A stretch of DNA of 64,000 nucleotides. Source: Brachypterus glaber. Taxonomy: Eukaryota; Arthropoda; Insecta; Coleoptera; Kateretidae. Below, one piece after another: positions 45,110-56,532 of this stretch. The stretch lies in NCBI GenBank assembly GCA_958510825.1, contig OY294052.1, forward strand, positions 11,119,816 to 11,183,815, in the 5' to 3' direction. The position numbers and the translations under genes are program-made. Each line of letters opens with the position of its first letter. Position 1 is the first letter of the stretch. Below the pieces are notes generated by a model. It was given only the letters and a program-made list of their open reading frames with translations, did not search any database and was not told the origin of the DNA.

Positions 45110-45315
45110 TTATTAAAGTTAGTTCGAGTTGAAAACCTCGTTGCTATATCTTAAAGGATTCCTGAGTTATTAAATAAAAACCGATTTTTTAGCTACTTTG
45201 AAAGGGGCTTAGCTCCTTAGCATTTTTAGACATAGTTTATAGGATTTTTTTGTCATATTTTATGATGTAGAATCACCCTTTAAAATTTCGGACCCTATTT
45301 CAAATACACCCTATA
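45110..45315 (+). repeat. Dispersed repeat C, copy 5
   Basis: GATTCCTGAGTTATTAAATA, AAGGGGCTTAGCTCC, TTTATAGG, ATGATGTAGAATCACCCTTT and GGACCCTATTTCAAATACAC match 9001-9200. It ends ACACCCTATA, compatible with a mariner-type tip. Confidence 0.6.
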
Positions 45316-45319
45316 TAAA

Positions 45320-45820
45320 GCAAAAAGTGTATAACATACTTGTTCATGCTTCTTGGAAATCATCAGCACGGTGTAGTGTTAGTTGGTTAATATTTAAAAA
45401 GAAACTAAGCTCTTTAATGACTAATTAATTATTAATAATAATAAAAGCACTTAGTTTCATTTAAATCCCACTATGTATCCACAAACAATTAACAAAATTA
45501 CTAATAACCTGAACCTTTATTACTTTAGTACAAAATATTCAACAGAAACTCTAAATATGCACAAGTTTACGAGCGCTTTTATAGCAACATCAAGCATGTG
45601 TTGGAGTGCACGGATGGGGTGATTTTTGGAAGCCAAAATTGCTAGGACAGTAGTGAATTGTGGAATTCCGTGTGTTATACTTTCGAAAGCACTTTAGTTT
45701 ATGACTTTATGTTGTCATAAAAACATCATTTAAATGTTAAATTGTTTCTGTATCCAGATTTGGACTTTTCAAAAGAAACTTTTCGAAGGTGCACATTATA
45801 ATATATTATATGGATTGTGT
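45320..45820. other. Spacer, nothing recognised
   Basis: No gene or repeat evident. Confidence 0.35.
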
Positions 45821-45822
45821 TA

Positions 45823-45935
45823 GGGGCTGTCCATATATTACGTAACGCGCCTAAGGGGGGGCGGTCAGAGAAATTGTTACAGTTTGAAACGGGGGGAGGG
45901 GGGGTCTAGGTAAACGTTACGTAACGGAATTTAAT
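45823..45935. mobile_element. 'GGGGCTGTCCATATATTACG' hairpin element
   Basis: ATTACGTAACGCGCC with a G-run, a second G-run, and AAACGTTACGTAACGGAATT form an imperfect hairpin. The opening GGGGCTGTCCATATATTACG is, as I recall, a recurrent terminus of short DNA elements in many arthropods. Confidence 0.5.
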
Positions 45936-46168
45936 AAATTTAATGTTTATTTCTAAGCTTGGCAGATGTATTTTTATTTCAACATAAATAACTATTTAGT
46001 GGCCCATCATTCCCTTTTTCACACAAAAATTGACGAAACTATGCATATTTAAATAATATTGTAATCAGTAAAAAAACTGTTGATGTCCTTAAAAAAATAA
46101 TTTTGAAATTCTTCGATGAAGAATTGCAGTTTTGGAAATTGATAGATATTTAGGTCTTTAAAATTTTG

Positions 46169-46864
46169 AGATCTTTAGATCTTTAGATCTCTAGATCTTT
46201 AGATCTTTAGATCTTTAGATCTTTCGATATTTAGATCTTTAGATATTTAGATCTTTGGATCTTTAGATCTTTGGATCTTTAGATCCTTAGATTTTTAGAT
46301 CTTTACATCTTTACATCTTTACATTTTTAGATCTTTAGATCTTTAGATCTTGAGATCTTTGGATCTTGAGATCTTTAGATCTTTAGATATTTAGATCTTT
46401 AAAATTTTACTATTCTTGTTCTATTAAATTATATGTAGGTATATTTTCTTGCTTTTTAGAACACGTAATAAACGCCGAAACGTTGGAATAAAAGTATTTT
46501 TTATTACGTATTCTAAAAAGCAAGAAAATATACCGACATTTAGATCTTTAGATCTTTAGATCTTTAGATCTTTAGATCTTTAGATCTTTAGATCTTTAGA
46601 TCTTTAGATCTTTAGATCTTTAGATCTTTTGATCTTTTGATCTTTTGATCTTTTGATCTTTTGATCTTTATATCTTTAGATCTTTAGATCTTTAGATCTT
46701 TAGATCTTTAGATCTTTAGATCTTTAGATCTTTAGATCTTTAGATCTTTAGATCTTTAGATCTTTAGATCTTTAGATATTTAGATTTTTAGATCTTTAGA
46801 TCTTTAGATCTTTAGTTCTTTAGATCTTTAGATCTTTAGATCTTTAGATCTTTAGATCTTAAGA
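46169..46864. repeat. 8-bp minisatellite TTTAGATC, two blocks
   Basis: Dozens of AGATCTTT units occur in two blocks (about 46169-46401 and 46540-46864). They include a run of TTTTGATC variants around 46625-46665. Decayed units continue to about 47090. The blocks are separated by a hairpin insertion. Confidence 0.95.
46438..46534. mobile_element. 97-bp hairpin inserted in the minisatellite
   Basis: The 35-bp arms GGTATATTTTCTTGCTTTTT... (46438-46472) and ...AAAAAGCAAGAAAATATACC (46500-46534) differ at one position. The loop contains CGCCGAAACGTTGGAATAAA. Confidence 0.8.
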
Positions 46865-47099
46865 TATTTAACCCTTGAGATCTTTATTTTCTTAGATTTT
46901 AGATCTCAAGATTTTGGATGTTTAGAAATTTAGATCTTCAGATCTTCATAACTTTAAATTTTCAGAACTTTGGATTTATGGATATTTGAATATTTAGATC
47001 TTTAGATTTTTATACCTATGGATCTTTGGATATTTAGATCTGTAGTTCTGTAGAATTTGGATCTTTACATATTTCGATTTTTAGATATTGGTATCCACT

Positions 47100-48620
47100 A
47101 ATACTGTAGTTAAACTAAAAGATTTGTTATCATTTAATGTACATAAATATATAAGATTCAGATAAAAGATTTTAACTTTTGTAAATCTGTATAATATAGT
47201 ATTTTCCCATGATGTCTTCAACTTGATTAATGTTTTCCTTACAATATAAGTAATATAAATATTTATAGGCAGGAAATTTATACATTGCGTGTACTTACCG
47301 GTATTTTATAATAATAAAACAACTAAGTTTAGAAAATAGGTGAATTAATAAAAAATTTAGTCAATTTTAACAATTTATTAAATATAGTGTTAGTTAAAAT
47401 CAAAATCAAGCCATAAATTAACTTAACCAAACTGCAAAGAAACTTAAAATATACAGTTTTTAACAGTATATTTCAAGGTTTGGTTTTCTGATTTAAACCA
47501 AATTTTATTATCTTAACTATAACATACTAGTATGGCTTGAAGAGTGTTGTTTAAATGATGTCATAGTTAGTTGGTAAAGTAGGACACTATTAAACCAAAA
47601 TCTTTTTCGAGGGTAAAAAGTTGATCAAGTTGTTTATTTTGCGATATTTGAAATTGAGAACCAAAAATGAGGTCTACAAGGAAAAAATTAGGCTTGTCCT
47701 AACTTTGCAAAAACATTTTTGCATAAAGCTTACAAATTACTTACTTTTATTTAGCTCATTTATTACCTACATTATCCACGAATGATATGTGACGATTATT
47801 TAAAAAAAATTCAGTTTAATCCGTTCTTGCACAAAAAAATGCCTGGCAAAACAATCTTACAAATATTTTTAACGTCTGGCTTACCCAAAAAAATTATACC
47901 TAACCTATTTTTTCCTCTTCTTGTTCGAAAAAATATGATTTGGAGTGAACAGAAATATAATAGAAAAGGATAGAAATACTTACTATGTGAGCAAACCACC
48001 TAGGGTACATGTTTACTACGAATAGTTAGTGTGACGTCATTGTTTGTTGTAGTTAAGTAATAAACTGTGTGTAGTATGCTATTCTTCATACTAGTATGCT
48101 ATAGTTACGATAATAATTTTTTTTTTAATAATCCTAAGCTGATTATTATTTTTTTATTGACTATCCCCCGTATTTGCACATGACATGTTTCTCATGCTTC
48201 TAATTTAAGCTCAGACTAAAACTGCAGACCATAGATAAGGGAAAATTACTTTTAAGATTATCAAAGGCGTCAAAAATAAAATAAAACTTCCTAAAGTTTA
48301 GATAATGCATGAATATGCAGGATTTAAGCGAATTTTTTATAAAGAACCGAGTCTGAAGTAAATAGGTATACTTTTTAAAGTTTTTAAAACTTAAGATACC
48401 TTATTTATGCCTAATTGAGTGACAGGTATGTCATATTTTTAATGAAATTAAAACTTAAATTTTATTTTAAAGTTTCTCATAAACCTGAATATAGTTGGCT
48501 AAAAAGCAAATGCCCCTAAACTTTTATAATTTAGGTATTTTTAGAGATTACTTATTGGTATTGGTATTTGAAAAAAATATATTTGTGCAGTAGGACCTTT
48601 GCTTCCGTCTCTCGCCAGGC
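47100..48620. other. ~1.5 kb AT-rich DNA, nothing recognised
   Basis: Paired short frames on opposite strands around 47782-47999 have no domain. No repeats matched. Confidence 0.4.
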
Positions 48621-48627
48621 CTGACTA

Positions 48628-50207
48628 CAAGGTGGGCTAAAAAAAACCGGCCACTTTTTAAACCGTTATAACTTGTTTGCTTTTTGACCGATCTATATAA
48701 AATTTAGAATCAAGATGCTTGAAACATGTAAGATTCGGTAGATTAGTTACTTAAAATATTATTACATTTTACAAGTAATAAAGCTTTTTCTGAAGGGGTT
48801 ATTTTAAAGCTGTGGGGATCAGAGCAAAATGTATAATATATAATATAATATAATTTTACGACTACATTCTGTTTAGCGATCTTTCTTCAACGCACCCAGT
48901 ATGTTTAAAATTTTATTTGAAACTACAATTTATTTTTTATTCTTATTTTTCTGAAAGACTGCAGATTGGAATAAATTTATTTTTACGATAAAAAAACTGA
49001 TTGAGTAGGCGTGTTATTTATCTGGAATTTCTCAAAAAATAATCTGTCAATTTTAAAACTATTTAAAATTACCAAAGATTTGTAAAAATGTCGAGTTATA
49101 TCAAAAACGTGTTGAAGCTGAATTGTAGATGTATATTTTAAGGAATATGTTTATTAAGTAACACAAATATTACTAATGACGTACGCACATTCAAAAATTG
49201 TACCATAAACTCCATGCAACATGAAAAATAAGAAATTGCTAAAATAAATCAAGATTGAACTATTTGCTAAATGAAAAAGGCTTATATTTTTATTACAAAT
49301 AAATTAAATTATTTTAAACACTGTCTTAATTTCAACTAAACAATATTATAATAATTATGGTCTTAATTTTAATAATAATAATATTAAACCATATAATAAT
49401 TATAGTACAGGATCTTGTTTGGTTATTTTCAGTAATAATTCCATATTCTGATATATTAGTTTACAAAAATTCATATCTTCCTTTATTATAAAAATTTTAA
49501 GACAAGCATTTCTTCTCGTTTGACCAAAACTATACTTATTTCTTGTTTATCTACAAAATTATATATTTAAATATATTAGTTTGTTATTTGTTGCTTATCT
49601 TCTTTATAATATAAATTCACAATGCAGTTTTTAATAGTCGATTTTTTGTGGAGCAGCGGTTACTAACCAAGTTAGGGGAATATGTAATTCTTTCTTTTTT
49701 TAACTCATCAATTAAACAGAGAAAGAGATACATACAGGTTAACCGGTTTTACCGCAAAAAATTGACAAATGTAAATTCGTAAGTTTTCTAATTTAACAGA
49801 TTATTTTTTAGACATGTCAAAATTAATTTTAAATAAATAACCGCCTACCTAATCCTAGGTTTTATGTTAAATAATCCATTTACTACTATCTGTACCCTTA
49901 CTAAAAAAATAAATATAAAAAATAAATACAATTTGAAGTTAAAAGATAAACATACATAACTATTGAAGAAAGTCTTCTGAACATAATGAAGATTTTTTTT
50001 TTAATTATCTAATCCCCACGGCTTTAAAATAACCCCCTCAGAAAAAGCTTTATCACTAAAAAATATAATAATACTTTAAGTAATTATCATTATCTACCGA
50101 ATCTTACATGTTTTGAATATCTTCATTCTAAATTTTGTATAGATCGATCAAAAGGCAAACAAGTTATAACGGTTTAAAAAGTGGCCAGTTTTTTTTGGCC
50201 CACCCTG
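48628..50207. mobile_element. 1,580-bp TA-flanked element, ~200-bp TIRs
   Basis: The left end CAAGGTGGGCTAAAAAAAAC and right end, read inverted, CAGGGTGGGCCAAAAAAAAC are flanked by TA (48626-48627 and 50208-50209). The arms pair over about 200 bp (TTTTTAAACCGTTATAACTT, ATGTAAGATTCGGTAGAT, AAGCTTTTTCTGA(A/G)GGGGTTAT). The interior is AT-rich with no transposase frame. It is a non-autonomous mariner-type element, long for its class. Confidence 0.8.
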
Positions 50208-50380
50208 TATTTAGCCATTAAACGTGAGTGTAATTTAGTTCAAAGGTCAAACTTCAATAATAATTAATTTAATAAGTACTAGTAGTACTAGTAGTACTAT
50301 ATATAGTGTATTTTACGATATTATTATAATGCTGGTAATTATTTCATTATAGTACTATTAAATGCTATAAAATAGTTTGT

Positions 50381-50772
50381 TTAAAATTAATTAATATTAT
50401 GAACCTACGAAGATAATGAATTTAAAAGTATCATTCCTAATTAAGGGACATTATTTATGAATTTGGTAATACGGGTATACTCGGGTATCACACACTAAAA
50501 ATTTACGACGTTTAAAACAAGTTTTTCATTAAATTAATAAATTGCTTCGTTTTTTGTTATATATTCTTCATGGTTTTTAAAATTAATTAATATTATGAAC
50601 CTACGAAGATAATGAATTTAAAAGTATCATTCCTAATTAAGGGACATTATTTATGAATTTGGTAATACGGGTATACTCGGGTATCACACACTAAAAATTT
50701 ACGACGTTTAAAACAAGTTTTTCATTAAATTAATAAATTGCTTCGTTTTTTGTTATATATTCTTCATGGTTT
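50381..50772 (+). repeat. Perfect tandem duplication of a 196-bp unit
   Basis: 50381-50576 and 50577-50772 appear identical base for base. The second copy ends exactly where the palindromic MITE at 50773 begins. It is a very recent duplication or an assembly artefact. Confidence 0.9.
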
Positions 50773-51015
50773 AGGGAACGTTTAAATATTACGTAACGCA
50801 AATTGTACCAAAACTCATATACTTCATACCCTGGTTCTCGCGTTATTATAGATTATAGAGATTTCATATTTTGGCTTCCCCCCCTAATAGGGGGTGTGTT
50901 AGGGGTGGTAGCCAAAATATGAAATCTCTACAGCCTTGAATAACGCGAGAACCGAGGTATGAATTGTATGAATTTTGGTACATTTTGCGTTACGTAATAC
51001 TTGAACGTTCCCTTA
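50773..51015. mobile_element. 243-bp palindromic MITE 'AGGGAACGTT', copy 2
   Basis: This starts AGGGAACGTTTAAATATTAC and ends GTAATACTTGAACGTTCCCT. The arms pair over nearly the whole length, with TTACGTAACGCAAATTGTAC and GGTTCTCGCGTTATT on the left. It is near-identical to 21733-21972, so both may be fairly young. Confidence 0.9.
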
Positions 51016-51184
51016 TATCTAGATGGTTTTATTCAAAGTAACGAAATCAGTTTCAGATATATTTATTTATTTCGCTAGTTAGTAGTAAAGCTAGACATGT
51101 ACTGTATCAAATGCTTCCCTTAAAAGAAAATTGAAAAAAAAAGAAGAAGGAGAAGTAGGAGAAAAAGGAAAATGAGAAAAGGGG

Positions 51185-51419
51185 GAAGAAGAAGAAGAAG
51201 AAGAAGAAGAAGAAGAAGAAGAAGAAGAAGAAGAAGAAGAAGAAGAAGAAGAAGAAGAAGAAGAAGAAGAAGAAGAAGAAGAAGAAGAAGAAGAAGAAGA
51301 AGAAGAAGAAGAAGAAGAAGAAGAAGAAGAAGAAGAAGAAGAAGAAGAAGAAGAAGAAGAAGAAGAAGAAGAAGAAGAAGAAGAAGAAGAAGAAGAAGAA
51401 GAAGAAGAAGAAGAAGAAT
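51185..51419. repeat. (AAG)n microsatellite, ~235 bp
   Basis: About 78 uninterrupted GAA triplets, preceded by an interrupted purine tract from 51126. Poly-Arg and poly-Phe frames over it are artefacts. Confidence 0.97.
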
Positions 51420-51420
51420 A

Positions 51421-51470
51421 ACCCTGTAAATTTTGAAATATCGTATCTTAAAAATAGTAATTTTCCTAAC
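51421..51470 (+). repeat. Diverged half-arm of the 29554-29820 element
   Basis: CTGTAAATTTTGAAATATCG then TATCTTAAAAATA parallels CTTGTAAATTCCGAAACATC then TATCTGAAAAATG at 29562. It begins right after the AAG array. Confidence 0.5.
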
Positions 51471-51889
51471 AAGTGTGAAAAGAGACTCTTTTCCGCACTA
51501 GATTGCATTTGCCTGAACGACGAGTAGAGGAATAAAATATGTTTTTATATATAAATATACTTAATTGAATAAATTTTATTTTTATATTTTTTTTTATGAA
51601 TTTTATTTTATGAATAAATATATCAAGAATAACACCATAGAAATAAGATATGAAACCGTTTTACCAATTATAATTATTAATTATTGAAAAGAATCTAACA
51701 TTACTTATTACCAATTCTATTTTGGTTGAACATTAATAATAAGTTTGTTACAGTTTTCATTTGCATTTGCCATTTCTATTATTCCTTCAGGTAACATTTC
51801 ATCTTCTTCTTTAAGGTTCATCATTATCTTTTATAAAAATTTTACAATTTAAATTGACACGAAAAAACTAGCTTAGGACGCTATCATGT

Positions 51890-52390
51890 TGATCGGTCGC
51901 CATGGAAACAAGTTTTCATTACCGCGAACGGTCTTTATCGCGTACGGTCTTTATCGCGTACGGTCTTTACCGCGTATGATTTTTACAGCGAAAATCGTTA
52001 TACATTATTTTTATTTTATGTAAGGGTATTTCCGTGGGATTGATTGCAGTTTGGGTTGGTTAGTTTGGTTTTGGTTTGGATTTTTATTGATAAAGTGGAA
52101 CGTTTATTAAATGTACCCATATATCTGTGTTTGGGTTTTTTAAGTGTGTTTTTTTTTAATTTATATCGACTGATTTGTGTAAATTGCTGATTAATAATCA
52201 GTTTAGTATGAATCGTCATGTCGATCGAAATAATGAAAAGTGCTAGGGTCAAAGACCTCTCTGTATACAAACATTTCATATCATATCATCATATCATATT
52301 TTCTTCGCGTTAAAGACTATGCGCGGTAAAGTCCATGCGCAGTCCATGGACAGCGCTGTAAAGACTCCTACCCCTATGTTTTAACTAATG
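51890..52390. repeat. Repeat with ~18-bp GGTCTTTATCGCGTAC units
   Basis: Three to four units of CGGTCTTTATCGCGTA lie at 51925-51985. A related inverted-looking cluster (GCGCGGTAAAG, CGCTGTAAAGAC) lies at 52320-52370. The spacing suggests the two ends of one element, with GTAAAGAC-type subterminal repeats. Confidence 0.5.
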
Positions 52391-52394
52391 GAAT

Positions 52395-53400
52395 GTTATT
52401 TTTTCTCAATTTTGTTTTCTATATTTTCATATATTTCAAAGCGAAGAGTAATCATAATGACTATTTAATTTTTTAATTTATGTGGCAAATTAAATAAAGG
52501 TTTATAGGGGATTTAACTATGAAACTTGTCAATGTAATTAAACATCATTCGCCGTCCTAGTCAGGTTTTAATAATTGAAAAATGCTATTATCATTAAACA
52601 AATGCCTCAACATAAAACAAATGCTTTTAACGAGCTTTTGTGTATATTTCTTTGCAATTAACACTACTAATGATTCTATTTAAGCCATTTAAATGCATAA
52701 AGCTAAAAATTTTACGGTTAAAATGAGTTTAATATTCTTTTAAAATAATGACGGCAATAAAAGCTTTCTGTAGAGTAAGCAAAAAATACTTTATTGACAA
52801 GTATCCAATTACTTTTATACCTAGCTAAAATATTTATGGACCATTCTAGTAAAATTTTGTTCGAGTTTTTAATTACACTTATATTAGATGAAGTGTTAAT
52901 CTAAAGAGTTTCATTAAATCTGGGAGAACTATCCGCGAGAGTTAAGGTGTCTAATTTAAATACTTGACACGCTGCACACAGGTAAAAAATCCCAAAAAAA
53001 CGAAAAAAAAATCATGAAACGTCGAATTTTGAATATTTATAAACCTTATAGTGTCCTCTAAACGATTTCAATACATTTTTTCGAAAATGTTTGCGACCTT
53101 GCGGAGAAAATTAATTTTAAGTGGCAAATTGCATATACAATATCTTACACTTAATTTTCTTTAGGGCTGTATTTTTAAAATTTTAAAATATAGTACAGAT
53201 AAAAAATTAAAATTTTTGGAAAAAAATCATATTTGATTTCTTTTTTATATTTTTAGGATTAAAACAATGAAATAAACCTAAACAATAATGTTCAAATTTT
53301 TTAATTTTTTGAAATGGCCTGTTTTTTATTTTAGTTTTTTTAACAGCCTAATTTGAGGTTGAACAAAAAAAAAACCTTAAACTTTTTTTGGTTAATTATT
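52395..53400. other. AT-rich spacer, nothing recognised
   Basis: No coding or repeat signal. Confidence 0.35.
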
Positions 53401-53404
53401 TAAC

Positions 53405-54120
53405 TTTTACATCGGCACTTAGTACTACTAAGAGTGCCGATGTATTGAAATCTTCGCCGAAAAGTCAAAATCTTTGACCATGTTTTTTTCATATTTCTCG
53501 TTTTAGACCATTCTGATTCGAAATGAGTGAAAAAAATTTTTTCGTCCGTCTGTCTGTCTGGGTGTAAACTCGATAACTCAATTTCTAAAGAAGATATCGA
53601 CAAGAGGTTTTTTGCATATCATTTCTTATCGTATTTCGAAGAGCTGATTAGAATTTGGGGGGTAAACGGTCGGGGGTAAGGGGATAAGAATGGGGTAAAA
53701 CTCCTATTTTTAGCGTTTTTTGATTATAGTTATGTTAATTATTATTGTATGTTATTTTTAAGCACTTATTTGATAGATATTTTAAAACGGCTTAAAAAAT
53801 GTTATGAACAATTTTTTCCTAAAATACATTGTTTTCGAGATATATGCATTTAAAGCAGTAAACTGTTTTTTAGCATAACTTGCTTCATTATAACATGATT
53901 TTAAAAAGTTATATTTCAAATAAAAGCTCTTTTTAAGCCCTATAAAAAATGTTATATACAGTTTTTGCTAGATTATAACGTTTTGGAGATACAGACTTCC
54001 AAAGTTTAATAAATAATGAAACACGCAGTTGTATTACTAATTGCCTATTCGCACAACTTCATATTTCATAACGTTTCAAATTAGTACCTAGTGCCGATGT
54101 TTTGACAAGGTGCTTGCAAC
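53405..54120. mobile_element. Possible element with CATCGGCACT ends
   Basis: A hairpin CATCGGCACTTAGTACTACT then AAGAGTGCCGATG lies at 53411-53443. TTAGTACCTAGTGCCGATG recurs at about 54082-54100. In between are a CCGTCTGTCTGTCTG block and GATAACTCAATTTCTAAAGA, reminiscent of repeat D but different. Boundaries uncertain. Confidence 0.4.
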
Positions 54121-54129
54121 GTTTCATCT

Positions 54130-54830
54130 AGTTTATACTGGATTTGAATCTAAATAAAAAACACCCCAATTACATTTAAAATTTTTAAGTTACCCCCTCT
54201 CCCGCCTAAGGGTGTTAATGGTTTACATTACGTAGGTTTACGTTGGTTTTATGTTGGTTTGGTGTTTTTTAATGGGGTGCGTTAGTTTTCGTTTAATTGG
54301 TAAATCCTAGGTTTAACACGTCAATCCTGGGATTAACCAAATTTCGAGCTTTTATAAAAGCTACTACTGTAACATATACATCGCCAGAAAAAAAAATTAT
54401 TTCTGCAAAATAATGAAAAATACACTTCCTACTAAAAATAAGTAGGTATCATACAACAAAACATTTAAAAAACTAAGTTAATTAACAAACGCTTGTTATT
54501 TATTTTTGCAGGGATTAGAAAAGTGGCTACGACTATTGAACAACAATTTATTTTTAAGGCATTCAAATTACCTAGACAATGTGAGACGCATAGATGTTCA
54601 AGCTTAAGATTGACTTGCATCAGGCATTTTGCAGATTGCCAAAAATAGTGTAGTAAATTCGCAGATAACCCAAAGTTTTAGTGATATTGCGGATATTGCA
54701 TATGAAGATGAATCGGTCAGTTTGCGGAATATCTAGTCATTTCGCACATTGCCGAATTTTTTTACATTGCCGGTAACACTATCATTGCTCTACGTCCATT
54801 TTTCGACAAGTTACAGCCTTTTGAAAATCA
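54130..54830. other. Spacer, nothing recognised
   Basis: No coding or repeat signal. Confidence 0.35.
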
Positions 54831-54847
54831 CCTAAATTAAGGATGAT

Positions 54848-54990
54848 TTTTAATATAATAAGATAAGATAATCTTTATTAGTTCATAAACTATTTTACAA
54901 TAGATTAGACACGTCAAATAAAATAAAGCACATTTCTATACAAGTATACAATATAAAAAATTACAAAAAACAAAAAAACAGATTGTATAA
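54848..54990 (-). mobile_element. Probable LINE 3' end, minus strand
   Basis: On the minus strand the sequence ends GTTTATGAACTAATAAAGAT followed by a TATCTTATCTTATTA tail. That is typical of non-LTR retrotransposon 3' ends. Only non-coding sequence is visible and the 5' limit is unknown. Confidence 0.5.
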
Positions 54991-55342
54991 TAAATATAGA
55001 TGCGCTAGCAATATACATTACATATTATTTTTTGCAAAATTGTAAAATCACATTTTTACTGGCATTAGTATTTATTAATATTTTTAAATTTTTAATTCTC
55101 CATAAAAAATATTACAAAAGAAGAAGCAGATAGTTATAAATTATAACTAGAAATAACGTTAAAAATTATGTATGTAACAGATCCCCAATGTACATTATGA
55201 AAATTGTTTCATTCTCATTTATTATTACTTTAGTTGAAATTTTTATCTCATCATGCGATATTTTATTTGCACCGCAATTGCATTAGCCCATTTTCTACAC
55301 TATTTCCAGTATCATAAACCTATATACAGACTATCCCACACA

Positions 55343-55463
55343 CAGGGTGAATTTTAGTGACACATTCCCAGCGCCATCCCGCGGGGGGGAGTACCAAATA
55401 GCGGCTGTTATTTAAAACTGAAGCCCAAACCGGTGGCGCTTGAAATGTGTCACTAAAACGCAG
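55343..55463. mobile_element. ~120-bp hairpin element
   Basis: TTTTAGTGACACATT pairs with AATGTGTCACTAAAA, and AGCGCCA with TGGCGCT. The left end is CAGGGTG. Confidence 0.65.
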
Positions 55464-55484
55464 CAGAGAAATTATTTCAAGTGC

Positions 55485-55905
55485 ACTGAAAAAAAGGATC
55501 CTTTGCGTTAATGGCATATGAAATTAGGCCAAATGCTTTGCACTCTTGAATGTCTAAAAGCGCCTTCTCTTAAGATGAAAATATAATTCACTTGCCAAGA
55601 TTTTTCTGATTCTTTAACTTAAAATTCTTTGATCTCGTGTAAAATGCAAGTGGTCTTGTCTCAAAAGAAAAACTGTTGGGCCAAAGTATTTAAAATTATT
55701 TAATTTTTAACAATCTTAAGACAAGATAAATGGTTTTTGCCTCAAATGCGCCAGGTCCAAGAGAATTTTAAAAATATTTCAAAAGCGACACTTTTCTTGG
55801 GACAAGATAAATACTTTTGTTTGAAGATACACATCCTTTAAGCTAAAAGAATAATTGCCAAGAGTGTTGACTACTTTAAGCCAAGAACGTCATTTTTTTC
55901 AGTGT
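55485..55905. mobile_element. 'CACTGAAAAAAA' ended element
   Basis: The left end CACTGAAAAAAAGGATCC and the right end GTCATTTTTTTCAGTG are complementary at the tips, and inner pairing is weak. The interior repeats CTTGCCAAGA- and TTTAAG-type words. Short frames crossing it are not genes. Confidence 0.6.
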
Positions 55906-56204
55906 GGCACAAAAGTATATTCGCAAACATGTTAAGCATTTATCTATCTTACTTATACCATTAACATAGGCGTAACACTCCAAAATGACCCCCTTAGCAT
56001 GGTAATGTGCTTGGTTTGAACAACATATCTTGTACTGAGTTGAGGAACCTAAATGTAAGATGGCAAATACATAGATATTCATACTCAGTATTTAAATACT
56101 AAAAATTACATAAAATAGTACTAATATTAATTTCTTGGGAACAAGTATAGTATTTCCAAATATGCTATATATTTTGTTTTAAATTTGGCGCTAAATACGA
56201 CACG

Positions 56205-56365
56205 AAGTCCGATTAAAGGCATAGCAGGAAGCTTGCATAAGAACATAAAACATAAGAATGTGATGCCGTGATTGGCTTACAATACATGGCGGCGTATCAA
56301 GCCAATCACGGCATCGCATTGTTATGTTTTATGTTCTTATGCGAGACTGTGAATAGGCACTTACA
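56205..56365. mobile_element. Palindromic element, copy 1 ('GCATAAGAACATAAAACATA')
   Basis: The left arm GCATAAGAACATAAAACATA and GTGATTGGCTT pair with AAGCCAATCAC and TATGTTTTATGTTCTTATGC. Flanks GGCATA..GGAAGCTT and TGTGAATAGG also recur, inverted, around 60190-60335. Confidence 0.85.
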
Positions 56366-56532
56366 ATGAACTGGTCAACATAATCAAGTAAAACTTTTTT
56401 ATTTTGCACCTTATATCAATGATTTTGTATAAACCAAACCAATAAATACTTCTCATTTCACATAATTTTTACAATTTTTCATAAGAATATTTTATAATAA
56501 AAAGAATAAAAAGTTAATTAGAAAAACATATA

